Shown in pieces: positions 7,646 to 14,924 of a stretch of 64,000 bases of DNA. Below the pieces are notes generated by a model. It worked only from the letters and a program-made list of their open reading frames with translations, made no database searches and had not been told where the DNA came from. The position numbers were made by a program, and so were the translations under genes. Position 1 is the stretch's first letter. Every line of letters starts with the position of its first letter. The stretch comes from Photobacterium proteolyticum. Lineage in GTDB: Bacteria; Pseudomonadota; Gammaproteobacteria; Enterobacterales; Vibrionaceae. The stretch is taken from NCBI RefSeq assembly GCF_001939735.1, contig NZ_MJIL01000095.1, positions 141,635 to 205,634 on the forward strand, given 5' to 3'.

Positions 7646-7797
7646 TACTTTTTCCCCCACACGATGTTGTAGAGCCAAAGGCCCATCACGACGGCAACCA
7701 GCAATTTAAGGGTGCGGCTGAATGCCTCCCCCGTGAACAATCCGCCGACAAAGCCCACAGTGCCAGCGAGCAACGGCCAGAATAGTAATGGCATCAT
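7645..7797 (-). CDS. Small membrane protein, 50 aa, prophage
   Basis: The reading frame begins MMPLLFWPLLAGTVGFVGGL and has two hydrophobic segments (about 3-20 and 30-46) with a short charged link (GEAFSRTLK) and a Lys end. Its start overlaps the TGA of the upstream gene and its stop overlaps the next ATG, strong signs of coupled translation. The function is unknown; a phage membrane protein is likely. Confidence 0.65.
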   Translation of the reverse strand: MMPLLFWPLLAGTVGFVGGLFTGEAFSRTLKLLVAVVMGLWLYNIVWGKK

Positions 7798-8072
7798 TTC
7801 CCCCTTAGCATCAGGAACATGAACAGCATCAATACCGCGAAACCGCCGAACATCATCATGCTGGTCGGCATGGCGCTCATCGGGTAAATAGGCTGCCCAG
7901 TCGGTTGCTGGGCGGGTTCCTTGTGGGTAGCGGTACGGTTTTCTTCCGGTGCGGCAGACGCGACCTTGTCGGCCTCGTGGTCAAACCAAGAATCAACCAG
8001 CTTTTCGCCACCGCTCAGCACCGAATCGGTCAGGCCGCCCAAGGTCTCCCCGAGGCTGTCTAGCAAATCCAT
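7794..8072 (-). CDS. Prophage membrane protein, 92 aa
   Basis: An amphipathic N-terminus (MDLLDSLGETLGGLTDSVLS) is followed by a charged, Pro/Gln-rich linker and one C-terminal membrane helix (MMMFGGFAVLMLFMFLML). It lies directly downstream of the capsid gene (gap 9 bases). In PM2 the capsid gene also neighbours small membrane proteins that tie the capsid to the lipid core; that role is inferred here. Confidence 0.65.
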   Translation of the reverse strand: MDLLDSLGETLGGLTDSVLSGGEKLVDSWFDHEADKVASAAPEENRTATHKEPAQQPTGQPIYPMSAMPTSMMMFGGFAVLMLFMFLMLRGK

Positions 8073-8081
8073 GCCGCCCCC

Positions 8082-8933
8082 TTATGCCGCTTCCGGCAAT
8101 GCATTCACCTGTTCCACCGCTTCGATAATCACCGGCACGCTGCCTACCTTGTTTTTATCCAGTTCGAAAGCCAGCTGCTTGCGGGCAGCCGTATTAAGCA
8201 TGCCGTCGGCACCGAAGCCGTAGCGGATAAAGTCGAGGCTGAACCACCCTGCACACTGCTCTTTCTTCGACTGGGCCAAGTCAAACGCGTTGTCTTCCTT
8301 GGTGACGTTCAGCTCTTCGAGGTCGTCACGCACGACGCGAACGCGCTCGATAGACTCATCCTTGAAATGGATACGCTTGAGGTTCAGCGCCGGACTGCGT
8401 TCGGAGAAATCAAACGGGGTGCGGCCAGTGGCGGCAGCATGCCATGTAATTTCATACAGGCGCGGCATGTAATAGCGAACGGCCTGCGCAGGCAGTACAT
8501 GGGCACGGCCTCGGATGCTCGGTGCATGGATGGCCTTGCCGTTGGCATCCGCGGCAGGCTTGCTTTTCAGGGTAATGTAGACAAACCAGATTTCACCGCC
8601 CAAGGTGACAAGGTCGGTCTGACGGACGCCGATTTTGGTACGCAACGTCGGGTCACCAAACGACAGGATATAGCGCCCCGGCTCGGCGTAGTTCTTGCGG
8701 TGGGCCTGTAGCTCGACCAGCGTTTCGCCGCTGACGCTGAATTTTGGCGTACCGTTGAGCGCCACTTCGACGCGTTCGATATCTGCCGGGTCAAGAATAT
8801 CGGTGACCAGCTCGATACTGTGGTACGTCGGGCCGGAGACCAGACGCAGTGATGCACGGTTGCCCCAGCCTACACCCTCAACCGGGTCCAGCTCTTTGGG
8901 GCGAGGTGCGAAAGGAGTACTCAATAGTTCCAT
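8082..8933 (-). CDS. Major capsid protein, PM2 P2-like double jelly-roll
   Basis: The 283-residue protein is close in length to the corticovirus PM2 major capsid protein P2 (269 residues). It is soluble and beta-rich throughout, with no signal or membrane segment, consistent with two jelly-rolls that would build trimeric hexagonal capsomers. Recognisable stretches are NRASLRLVSGPTYHSIELVT near the N-terminus and KKEQCAGWFSLDFIRYGFGA in the C-terminal half. Its position among membrane-protein genes and the linked packaging ATPase and HUH Rep support the call. No HK97-type capsid, portal or terminase is present. The fold is inferred from family resemblance and context. Confidence 0.8.
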   Translation of the reverse strand: MELLSTPFAPRPKELDPVEGVGWGNRASLRLVSGPTYHSIELVTDILDPADIERVEVALNGTPKFSVSGETLVELQAHRKNYAEPGRYILSFGDPTLRTKIGVRQTDLVTLGGEIWFVYITLKSKPAADANGKAIHAPSIRGRAHVLPAQAVRYYMPRLYEITWHAAATGRTPFDFSERSPALNLKRIHFKDESIERVRVVRDDLEELNVTKEDNAFDLAQSKKEQCAGWFSLDFIRYGFGADGMLNTAARKQLAFELDKNKVGSVPVIIEAVEQVNALPEAA

Positions 8934-8946
8934 CTTTTTTGCTCCC

Positions 8947-9060
8947 TTAGCCGATTACGTCATCGACAGCGTCAACGTTGTTGGATGCCCAGACAACGCC
9001 CCCGGCGATTACCAATGCAATCACAGCCGTAATCACATAGCCTTTCGTTTTTGCACTCAT
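8947..9060 (-). CDS. Tiny membrane protein, 37 aa, prophage
   Basis: The ORF starts at ATG 9060 after AGAGAGCAAATAAC. It has a short basic N-terminus, one helix (YVITAVIALVIAGGVVW, residues about 8-24) and an acidic tail. It is the first gene of the virion block, 13 bases before the capsid gene. It is likely a virion membrane protein; the function is unproven. Confidence 0.62.
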   Translation of the reverse strand: MSAKTKGYVITAVIALVIAGGVVWASNNVDAVDDVIG

Positions 9061-9131
9061 GTTATTTGCTCTCTGTTTGGTTATGACTCGAAATAAGCCC
9101 GGTCAGAAAAGCAAGCGATTCGCCTTCAAGG

Positions 9132-9173
9132 CAAACAAAAAAAAGCCCGCAAACCTATAGGCTTACGGGCTTT
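9132..9173 (-). terminator. Terminator between early and virion gene blocks
   Basis: On the minus strand, AAAGCCCG at the 5' arm pairs with GCGGGCTTT, with AAGCCTATAGGTTT forming the inner stem, and a run of eight T follows. It lies 29 bases after the packaging ATPase stop. It separates the two leftward operons, so the virion genes need their own promoter in 9061-9131. Confidence 0.85.
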
Positions 9174-9201
9174 CACTTATTTGATTTAGCGCACATTTTC
9201 G

Positions 9202-9873
9202 CTATCGAAAAACGAGTTTCCCCTTGGTGTGGCTGTTCATGGTGTCACCGTCCTTGAGGTAGTATTCAAGCTTTTTCAAGTTCAGGATGTCACGCAACGG
9301 TATGCCAGTTTCCTGTGCAAGGTACTTGGCATCATTTTCACGTGCCTGAATGCCCACCCATTTATAGCGGCTGTTTCCAAGGATAGTTTTCGCCACTTCC
9401 TGCCCACGCTGAAACGGGTTGATAGCGTGAATGCCGAACTTGCGGCCCACCCGCATGATAGAGCCGTGCTTGCCGACCGCCTTACCCGTCGAGTCTGCAA
9501 ACTGGGCACACTCCTCGAACACGGCCTTTAGCGGCTTGGGGTGGTAACCGTCACCCCATCCCCAAACCAGTGCAGCAAAGCGGTCAAAGTCGGCTTGGGT
9601 CGGTTCGCCGCGAAAAGTCTTGGCAATCTTGAACCCTTGCTTGGTTTTACGCCCGGCCATCACCGCACGGGAGAAGTCCCCCCATTTCTCATATGACCGC
9701 ACCACCCGGCCTTTGATGTTGCCCGTATAGTCGCCGTACGGGTCGAACATCACAACTTGGTCACCCGGCTGGATGAACAGCTTTTTCACGGCGGAGGTTT
9801 TGCCACTGCCGGAAGTCCCTATCAGCGAAACGTGGTAGTTGTCGAGGTCATTATTCGGGTTAATCGGCTGCAT
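9202..9873 (-). CDS. Genome-packaging ATPase (FtsK/HerA, A32-like)
   Basis: The 223-residue protein has Walker A GTSGSGKTS at residues about 19-27 and a DPYGDY motif soon after. Walker B LKAVFEECAQFA is near 118. PFQRGQEVAKTILGNSRYKW resembles the sensor region of packaging ATPases of membrane-containing phages (PRD1 P9, PM2 P9). It would power DNA entry into the capsid. It is encoded at the end of the early block rather than in the virion block, with a 1-base overlap with the gene before it. Complete for the family. Confidence 0.87.
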   Translation of the reverse strand: MQPINPNNDLDNYHVSLIGTSGSGKTSAVKKLFIQPGDQVVMFDPYGDYTGNIKGRVVRSYEKWGDFSRAVMAGRKTKQGFKIAKTFRGEPTQADFDRFAALVWGWGDGYHPKPLKAVFEECAQFADSTGKAVGKHGSIMRVGRKFGIHAINPFQRGQEVAKTILGNSRYKWVGIQARENDAKYLAQETGIPLRDILNLKKLEYYLKDGDTMNSHTKGKLVFR

Positions 9874-10388
9874 TAGGCTGCCTCCCGGTCAACTGCCCCC
9901 GGCTCGGTTTCGCCATCATTGCTGGCTTCCTTTTCGGCCAACAAGGCGGCGTCTTCGGCCTGTAGCTGCTTAATTTCGCCATAGCTGGCAATGCCCAGCG
10001 AGCCGATAGCCTTGAGGGCGGCAATTTCTTCCTGATAGGCCGCCAGCCATTCGGGTATCAGTGCCCCGTACTTAACCAGTAACGGGGCACAGTTTTGCAG
10101 TACCTCGTCACGGTTTCGCTCCGGGATTTGGAACCGGGGATGTACGAATGACTGCACGGCAATCTCAATCGCACCGAGGCCGAACTCGGCGGTCATGGTT
10201 GCCCCCATCAGTGCCATTTGCTGATCTTCGGCTTCCTGCTTGGCGGTTGCCTGTGCCGCTTCGGGGTCAAAGTCAGCATCGTTCGCCGCCTCACCGTCAG
10301 CGGCTTCCATAGCGGCAATCAGTGCCTTTTCTTGCTCGTCGGTATGGGCTTCGGCCTGTCCGTCTGTATCGTGGTTTAACTCGTCCAT
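9873..10388 (-). CDS. Acidic prophage protein, function unknown
   Basis: This 171-residue protein begins with about 60 residues rich in Glu, Asp and Ala (low complexity). A compact domain follows (MTAEFGLGAIEIAVQSFVHP, then RFQIPERNRDEVLQNCAPLL, ending KYGALIPEWLAAYQEEIAAL). It is probably a soluble helical protein. It sits immediately upstream of the packaging ATPase, overlapping by one base, so it may assist packaging or assembly. I do not recognise the family. Confidence 0.65.
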   Translation of the reverse strand: MDELNHDTDGQAEAHTDEQEKALIAAMEAADGEAANDADFDPEAAQATAKQEAEDQQMALMGATMTAEFGLGAIEIAVQSFVHPRFQIPERNRDEVLQNCAPLLVKYGALIPEWLAAYQEEIAALKAIGSLGIASYGEIKQLQAEDAALLAEKEASNDGETEPGAVDREAA

Positions 10389-10416
10389 TGTCTTTCCCTA
10401 TAGGTTTGTTTTTTGC

Positions 10417-10905
10417 TCAAAATCGTGTAATGACGCCGCCGAAAATAGCCCCCAGAACGATGCCGCGAAAGATTGCCCAGAACGGCTTCGCATCGGTTTG
10501 GGTTGGCTTTGGCGGTTGGGTTGCTGTTCGGCTTGTAGCGCTAGCTGTCGGAGGTGCCTTTGCTTCAGAATTGCGGCTTTCGCTACCTGTTTCTGACAGT
10601 GTTTTCGATGCTTTTTCAGTGACGCTGTCGGATTCGTCTTGCTGCCCATTGTTCTGTGGCTCCGGTTTGGTTTGCTCGCTGGCTAACAGTTCGTCCATGG
10701 TGGTGAAATAGCGCGACCAGCTGTCCTGGAGGCGCTTGCCCGTCCGCTGGTCGGTGCCGCAAATATCGCACGTCGAATAGAGGAATTTTTCCCGCTTGCC
10801 CTTGGCTTGATGAATGGTCATCACATCGCCGCAGCGGCAACGCATGCCGCCCAATGTCGGGTTGGTACTTTTGCGAACGGGCCAGCCGTTCTTGTCCTTA
10901 GCCAT
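10417..10905 (-). CDS. Zinc-ribbon membrane protein, prophage
   Basis: The 162-residue protein has an N-terminal zinc ribbon (MRCRCGD near residue 21 and CDICG near 46). A long Ser/Thr/Glu/Pro-rich linker (about 75-140) leads to one C-terminal membrane helix (AIFRGIVLGAIFGGVITRF). It starts 8 bases inside the end of the small gene upstream. A membrane-tethered nucleic-acid-binding role in replication or packaging is possible; this is inference. Confidence 0.68.
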   Translation of the reverse strand: MAKDKNGWPVRKSTNPTLGGMRCRCGDVMTIHQAKGKREKFLYSTCDICGTDQRTGKRLQDSWSRYFTTMDELLASEQTKPEPQNNGQQDESDSVTEKASKTLSETGSESRNSEAKAPPTASATSRTATQPPKPTQTDAKPFWAIFRGIVLGAIFGGVITRF

Positions 10906-11062
10906 GTTTCCCCCTTTGCTCCAGTTCCGTCAGTTTTTCGTTCACGCCATTCATCCAGACCAGTATCAGCCGCAGCGGTGCCAGCACCTTTTTGACGAAC
11001 ATATTGCCTTTGGCCTTGTCGAGTTCCTGTTGCAACTCGGATGTGATTTGGTTCAGTTCCAT
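10898..11062 (-). CDS. Small helical protein, 54 aa, prophage
   Basis: The frame begins MELNQITSELQQELDKAKGN and contains a hydrophobic middle (VLAPLRLILVWMNGV) and a charged C-terminus (NEKLTELEQRGKHG). It is likely a coiled-coil or amphipathic helix. It lies between Rep and the zinc-ribbon gene, overlapping the latter by 8 bases. The function is unknown. Confidence 0.6.
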   Translation of the reverse strand: MELNQITSELQQELDKAKGNMFVKKVLAPLRLILVWMNGVNEKLTELEQRGKHG

Positions 11063-11078
11063 GTTGTTTTGCTTCCTT

Positions 11079-13109
11079 CTAAGCTGCTAGTTGCAAAGTT
11101 TCGTACTGTTCGCGCAATACCATTGAGCGAGACAGTTCAATATCGGGGTCACCCTCTGTCGGAGGTATCAGCGGGTCGGTCAGAACGCTGTGCCAGTAGG
11201 CCCGCTTTTCTCGGAATCGGTGGTAGCTGTGCTGGTATCTGTCCCAAGCGGCTAGCTTGGCTTCCCTGAGCACTTCGAGATAGTCGGTGTCATCAGTTCG
11301 CGGTGACATCGACCACCCCCGAGCGCCAGCGGCCCAGAGCAAAAAGTCATAGGCTTTATTCCCGGCCTGTTCGCCATCGAAGGCGATGCAAAACAGGTTC
11401 TTGGTGCTGGCATGGACACACCGCGCCTTCATCTGGTCACGGGTCGCCCTTGCTTGGTTTTCAAGGCGGATAATGCGCCCTTTCAGCTTGTTGATTTCTT
11501 GCTGTGGTTTTTTTGCCTTTTTGGCGATGGCCCTTGCCTTGACGGTTTGGTTTAGTTGCTTCTCAATCCGGTGCAAGGTGCGGCTGAGCGGCTTTTTCCA
11601 CTGCTCCAGTTTGTAGCCGCACTCCTTGATAATCGCGGCCATGTTGTCGGCTTCGAAGCTGGCGATGCATTCCCATGCCGGGGCGCGGCTGCAACGGGCA
11701 ATGTTGTAACGGTTACCCTTAATTAAGCCTTGGTCGGCGTTGTCGCCCTTTGCGGCATAGCCGACGGCCTTGATGATGTAGGTTCCGGCGGCTTTTGATT
11801 CCCTGATACGCTCAAGATGAGCAAAGCCGTTGCCCCAAATCCCCTCGATACGGTTTGCCCAAGCTGAAAACAACTGCTGTGGCACCGACCAATTCAGTAA
11901 TACATGCACGTGCGGGTTAGGCTCGCCGTCATCGTTGGCCGGGCATTCGGCCACCCAGATATAATGGAAGTTGGCAGGCTCTTTGGTTGGCCCGAATTCT
12001 CCCGCCTTGCGGTATCCGGCAATCTGGGTTTCCACTTTCGGCAACGGGCAGAATTTAGCGCCGCTTTCGGCGTCCACCTCAACCGTGTGGTCAGCCACCC
12101 AGCCGCGGTGATACATTTTTTTCACCCCGTCCATAAAGCGGGAAACCTCTTTGCCGATGGTGCTTTCGGCGGTTTTGGTCAGCGTGTAAAGCTCTTTCGG
12201 GCGGTTGCACAGCGGCGTGTAATCCCCGGCAATTTCCCTGTTTCCGTTCAATACTTTGACCGTGCCGTCATCCAGAATATTGACGGTTGCTGCCGGGTCG
12301 TCAGCGCTGAAATCGATATCGCAGTAAGGCCCGGCAATATTGGTTACCGGGTCGGCCATGTTCTTTTGGATATCGATAGGGGTTTCGGTGGCGGTGGCAT
12401 TCATGCCGCCGAAAATCTTGCAGCGCTGCTCCTGTGAAAATGTCAGCGTCAGAAAGGTGGTAAAGCCGCCATGGCAGGCAGAGACATAGGCCGCAGACTC
12501 GAAAATGTTTTTCACTGCACGCTTGGTCAGTTTTTCGGTAAAACGCTCACCGCAGACAGCATCCGGGGCGGCACTTGCTGGCGTCTGGGTGTAATACTGG
12601 ACTTTGTACTGTCCTGACCATTCGCGATTCATCAGCCGGACCGATGCCGGGCTGACTTCCGGTGCATTGGATGTTGCCTCGTCGGCAAACGGTAAAATCT
12701 TTGCGCCGCCCTCACGCTCTGTAATCGCGTACAGGGCTTCATGGTTGTAAACGGACTCGATACTATCAAGGACGCACGAACCCCGCTGTAACTTACGCTC
12801 CTGTAGCAGAATCTTGTCTAATTGGGCCTGTTGCGGGTGTGTCGGACTTTTGCGCCCTTGGACAAGCCTATTGTTTTCGTCACTGCGTGCCGCCGCTTCG
12901 CGGATGTGTTCGGCGTCAAATTCCGGCAGGGATTCTTCATGCTTGACCTGTTCGGAGGCAAAGAAACTATTTAGCGCCTTGATATTGCCGATATGGTTCT
13001 GGCGCTGGAAATCGGAACCTAAAAAACCGCGACTGAGCGCGGCTTCGGTTTTGTCGTGCGGCTGGACAGCGCCAGCCACATACAGCAAGTCGTTAGTTGC
13101 TAGCGTCAT
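11079..13109 (-). CDS. HUH rolling-circle replication initiator (PM2 P12/gpA-like)
   Basis: The 676-residue protein carries the HUH endonuclease motifs in order: motif 1 TTFLTLTF (about 217-224), metal-binding motif 2 NPHVHVLLNW (HVH at 400-402) and motif 3 YIIKAVGYAAK (444-454) with two tyrosines. It would nick the origin and start rolling-circle replication, as in phiX174 gpA and PM2 P12. A basic coiled-coil region (about 490-560) follows. It is the largest prophage gene and sits mid early operon. The nick site was not located. Confidence 0.88.
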   Translation of the reverse strand: MTLATNDLLYVAGAVQPHDKTEAALSRGFLGSDFQRQNHIGNIKALNSFFASEQVKHEESLPEFDAEHIREAAARSDENNRLVQGRKSPTHPQQAQLDKILLQERKLQRGSCVLDSIESVYNHEALYAITEREGGAKILPFADEATSNAPEVSPASVRLMNREWSGQYKVQYYTQTPASAAPDAVCGERFTEKLTKRAVKNIFESAAYVSACHGGFTTFLTLTFSQEQRCKIFGGMNATATETPIDIQKNMADPVTNIAGPYCDIDFSADDPAATVNILDDGTVKVLNGNREIAGDYTPLCNRPKELYTLTKTAESTIGKEVSRFMDGVKKMYHRGWVADHTVEVDAESGAKFCPLPKVETQIAGYRKAGEFGPTKEPANFHYIWVAECPANDDGEPNPHVHVLLNWSVPQQLFSAWANRIEGIWGNGFAHLERIRESKAAGTYIIKAVGYAAKGDNADQGLIKGNRYNIARCSRAPAWECIASFEADNMAAIIKECGYKLEQWKKPLSRTLHRIEKQLNQTVKARAIAKKAKKPQQEINKLKGRIIRLENQARATRDQMKARCVHASTKNLFCIAFDGEQAGNKAYDFLLWAAGARGWSMSPRTDDTDYLEVLREAKLAAWDRYQHSYHRFREKRAYWHSVLTDPLIPPTEGDPDIELSRSMVLREQYETLQLAA

Positions 13110-13124
13110 CAGTGACGGCCCTCT

Positions 13125-13271
13125 CTAGTGATACGTAACGACCTGTTTTAGTGTCGCGGACAGTGTTGATAGATAGGTTGCGGTTTGCGCAGCAAGTGGT
13201 ACCCAGAGGGTGATTTTCTTCTCACCCTTGTCGATTCGGCGTTGTTCGTATTGGGCATTTCGTGAGGCCAT
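13125..13271 (-). CDS. Small RHH-like protein, 48 aa, prophage
   Basis: The start is placed at ATG 13271 because it overlaps the TAA of the upstream tiny gene (TAATG). The sequence ASRNAQYEQRRIDKGEKKITLWVP resembles the strand and first helix of ribbon-helix-helix DNA binders. It lies 15 bases before Rep and might control replication or early transcription. The call is tentative. Confidence 0.55.
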   Translation of the reverse strand: MASRNAQYEQRRIDKGEKKITLWVPLAAQTATYLSTLSATLKQVVTYH

Positions 13272-13354
13272 TACATCGCCCCCGCAAAAATATCTACAAC
13301 CATCCACCCCGCAACGCACCCAGCAGTGAAAAGCACAAAAAGGGTCTTAATCAT
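13271..13354 (-). CDS. Tiny membrane protein, 27 aa, prophage
   Basis: The ORF (MIKTLFVLFTAGCVAGWMVV and a short tail) is one hydrophobic helix. Its start lies inside the end of the upstream gene and its TAA overlaps the next ATG. The overlaps support expression. The function is unknown. Confidence 0.5.
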   Translation of the reverse strand: MIKTLFVLFTAGCVAGWMVVDIFAGAM

Positions 13355-13583
13355 GTGACCTCCGCACAAAGCGCATCACATTCAACAAACAGCAACGAGC
13401 ATCAGCTGCATCATTCAGAAACCGGATAGCTTGACGGCGCTCGCCCATTACACGAAATCCTTTTGATAACGCAATACTGTCTCGTATTTCGTTCTTGAGT
13501 GACTGGATAATCGGAGAAGAAACCGCCGCCCCCGAAGGGGCTTTGGTCACTTGCTTTGGGATTCTTTGCGTTGAGGTGCTCAT
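13347..13583 (-). CDS. Prophage early protein, 78 aa, unknown
   Basis: A Ser/Thr/Pro-rich N-terminus (about 25 residues) is followed by helices (SLKNEIRDSIALSKGFRVMG, then ERRQAIRFLNDAADARCCLL). The ATG overlaps the upstream stop (ATGA) after a GAGGTAG ribosome-binding site. The family is not recognised. It is one of a chain of small early genes that often hold host-takeover or regulatory proteins. Confidence 0.6.
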   Translation of the reverse strand: MSTSTQRIPKQVTKAPSGAAVSSPIIQSLKNEIRDSIALSKGFRVMGERRQAIRFLNDAADARCCLLNVMRFVRRSHD

Positions 13584-13783
13584 ACTTCTACCTCCAACGT
13601 AACGTTTAAAAGCTCTGGATTTTTACCTTTAGCCTCCAGTTGCTTCGTTATTTTTTCAGCAGCAGATGAATTAAAGAACAGCTTTCCGCCTCCGAGGCTC
13701 CAAGCTGTTAGCACACGCTCGGCTTTGCCAAAGGCATAGAAAAATCTGTTATCTATCCGGATAACTTGGGCCTGAGCTTTCAT
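13580..13783 (-). CDS. Prophage early protein, 67 aa, unknown
   Basis: A small soluble protein (KAQAQVIRIDNRFFYAFGKA at the start) with alternating strands and a central helix near SSAAEKITKQLEAKG. The start overlaps the upstream gene's stop by 4 bases. No family is recognised. Confidence 0.6.
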   Translation of the reverse strand: MKAQAQVIRIDNRFFYAFGKAERVLTAWSLGGGKLFFNSSAAEKITKQLEAKGKNPELLNVTLEVEV

Positions 13784-13986
13784 AGCGTGCCCCCTTTCGT
13801 CACCATAGCGCGTCGGTTTGCTTCCCTTACGATTTCAATGCGTTGTTTTAAAGGAAGCGGATAAAACCCACAGGCACACCGCGCTACAATATCTCGCTCG
13901 ATTTCCTCATCAGTGAGGGAGTTGCGCGCCTTATTAGGTAATAGAGCTTTATACTCTTCAATTTCTTCATCAAGAATGCTTTTCAT
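13780..13986 (-). CDS. Prophage early protein, 68 aa, unknown
   Basis: The start is taken as ATG 13986 because it overlaps the TGA of the DUF3850 gene (ATGA) after a G-rich ribosome-binding site. The sequence is charged and helical (SILDEEIEEYKALLPNKARN, then RQ-free LTDEEIERDIVARCACGFYP). It ends in GGTL, carrying the ribosome-binding site for the next gene. The function is unknown. Confidence 0.58.
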   Translation of the reverse strand: MKSILDEEIEEYKALLPNKARNSLTDEEIERDIVARCACGFYPLPLKQRIEIVREANRRAMVTKGGTL

Positions 13987-14213
13987 AACACGCCCCCATG
14001 AATCCAATCGAAGGAGAACACGACATAACCTTCCTGCTGTGCAAAGTCAGTAATGTATTTGATGCGAATGATTAGGTAACGCTCGCCATCGTATAAATGC
14101 ACACGGTCACCAACTTGAAAATCACGGTCGTTTTTGCGGATTTCGAAAGTCTTATCGCCGTCAAGAATGGCTTTCAGGTAGTCAGGTTTGATTTTTAAGT
14201 GATGCCGTTTCAT
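13983..14213 (-). CDS. DUF3850 (ASCH/PUA-like) protein
   Basis: The 76-residue protein matches the DUF3850 pattern of small ASCH-fold proteins: HHLKIKPDYLKAILDGDKTF, then EIRKNDRDFQVGDRVHLYD and later YITDFAQQEGYVVFSF. ASCH/PUA-like domains bind RNA. Phages and their hosts carry them as small regulators, but the precise target is unknown. It overlaps both neighbours by 4 bases. Confidence 0.8.
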   Translation of the reverse strand: MKRHHLKIKPDYLKAILDGDKTFEIRKNDRDFQVGDRVHLYDGERYLIIRIKYITDFAQQEGYVVFSFDWIHGGVL

Positions 14214-14458
14214 AGCACACCCCCTTTCGCCATCAGGGCCATCTGTGCGCGGCGTGCCTGTACCTGATAAGTACGACTGAAACGGAAGTCTTTCCCGCCT
14301 GCTGTACTACAGCCAGTGGTCAAACCGAACTTTTCGCGAAGTGAATGAACTATCTTTGCCGACCTCTTGGTTAGCTCGGCGTTGAAATTGGCCGTGCCCG
14401 GCATATCCGGACAGGGTCGATGTATCGGGCTGGTGACAGTATCTTGTTGATTTTCCAT
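14210..14458 (-). CDS. First early prophage gene, 82 aa, unknown
   Basis: The start is chosen at ATG 14458, with GGGAA placed 8 bases upstream. A Pro-rich N-terminus precedes a basic helical part (NAELTKRSAKIVHSLREKFG), and the C-terminus is basic (RTYQVQARRAQMALMAKGG). It may bind nucleic acid. It is the first gene of the leftward early operon, divergent from the HTH regulator. Confidence 0.58.
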   Translation of the reverse strand: MENQQDTVTSPIHRPCPDMPGTANFNAELTKRSAKIVHSLREKFGLTTGCSTAGGKDFRFSRTYQVQARRAQMALMAKGGVL

Positions 14459-14604
14459 AATCTTATTTCCCAATAAGCAAGTGTATGTATATGCGCTTGT
14501 ATTATTAGCAAGGAAAATCTTACTGGCAAGATGGCCCTTACTATGTAATTGGGCATAATGATCGCCTATTATTTAACAATCAGGGACTTAGGAACGGCCT
14601 ACTT
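14459..14604. promoter_or_regulatory. Divergent early/repressor control region
   Basis: The 146 bases between the divergent early operon and the HTH gene should hold both promoters and operators. The visible symmetry is CAAG (14478-14481) facing CTTG (14496-14499), and AAGCAAG (14475) repeated as TAGCAAG (14506). A further inverted pair, GCCC/GGGC, lies around 14532-14552. Operator function is inferred from position. Confidence 0.5.
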
Positions 14605-14868
14605 ATGACTTACACAATTGAATTGCTAGAGAAGGTAAAAGCCAAGTATGACTTGGGCTCTGACTATCAACTGGCTAAGAAATTAGGAGTAAGTAGTGCT
14701 AGAGTTAGTAACTGGATGAAACGTAAAAACGCAATGGACTGGGAAGTTGCGTTCCAAGTAGCTGATTTACTTGGAATTGATGATCAAAAGGTAGTCTACG
14801 GGCTGCTCAAAGATAAATATGAAAACCCACGCATAATCAACGCCTTACAACAAGGCGCCCCTGCCTAA
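14605..14868 (+). CDS. Cro/CI-type HTH regulator, prophage
   Basis: The 87-residue protein has one helix-turn-helix near residues 18-50 (DYQLAKKLGVSSARVSNWMK, then VAFQVADLLGID). It has no C-terminal cleavage domain, so it resembles small Cro-like or phage CI-like regulators. It is divergent from the early operon and ends 5 bases before the right dif-like site. This is the likely lysogeny switch. Confidence 0.8.
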   Translation: MTYTIELLEKVKAKYDLGSDYQLAKKLGVSSARVSNWMKRKNAMDWEVAFQVADLLGIDDQKVVYGLLKDKYENPRIINALQQGAPA

Positions 14869-14873
14869 TTTAG

Positions 14874-14901
14874 CTTAACCATACGGTACATAATGCGCAC
14901 T
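14874..14901. other. dif-like right attachment site (attR)
   Basis: GGTACATAATGCGCACT (14885-14901) is identical to the left site. The XerD-side arm is CTTAACCATAC, clearly less canonical than the ATTTAACATAA at the left. That is expected if XerC exchanged strands next to its own arm: the left copy then keeps the host XerD arm and the right copy shows the phage arm. Confidence 0.82.
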
Positions 14902-14924
14902 CGGATTATAAGATCTAGTTAGAG

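Larger units (their letters stand above)
692..14890. mobile_element. Corticovirus-like (PM2-type, tailless) prophage at dif
   Basis: About 14.2 kb of visibly GC-rich DNA lies between two dif-like sites. It encodes the three hallmarks of PM2-like tailless dsDNA phages: a double-jelly-roll-type capsid protein (8082-8933), an FtsK/A32-like packaging ATPase (9202-9873) and a superfamily I HUH replication initiator (11079-13109). Many small one-helix membrane proteins are present, as expected for a virus with an internal membrane. Nearly all genes run leftward in two blocks: early (14458 to 9202) and virion (9060 to 3511). A divergent HTH regulator sits at the right end. There is no integrase gene. 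All hallmark genes are intact, so it could be inducible. Confidence 0.87.

Noticed and set aside
11904..12437. Rightward frame opposite the Rep gene
   Set aside because: It is antisense to the HUH motifs of Rep and has no recognisable domain.
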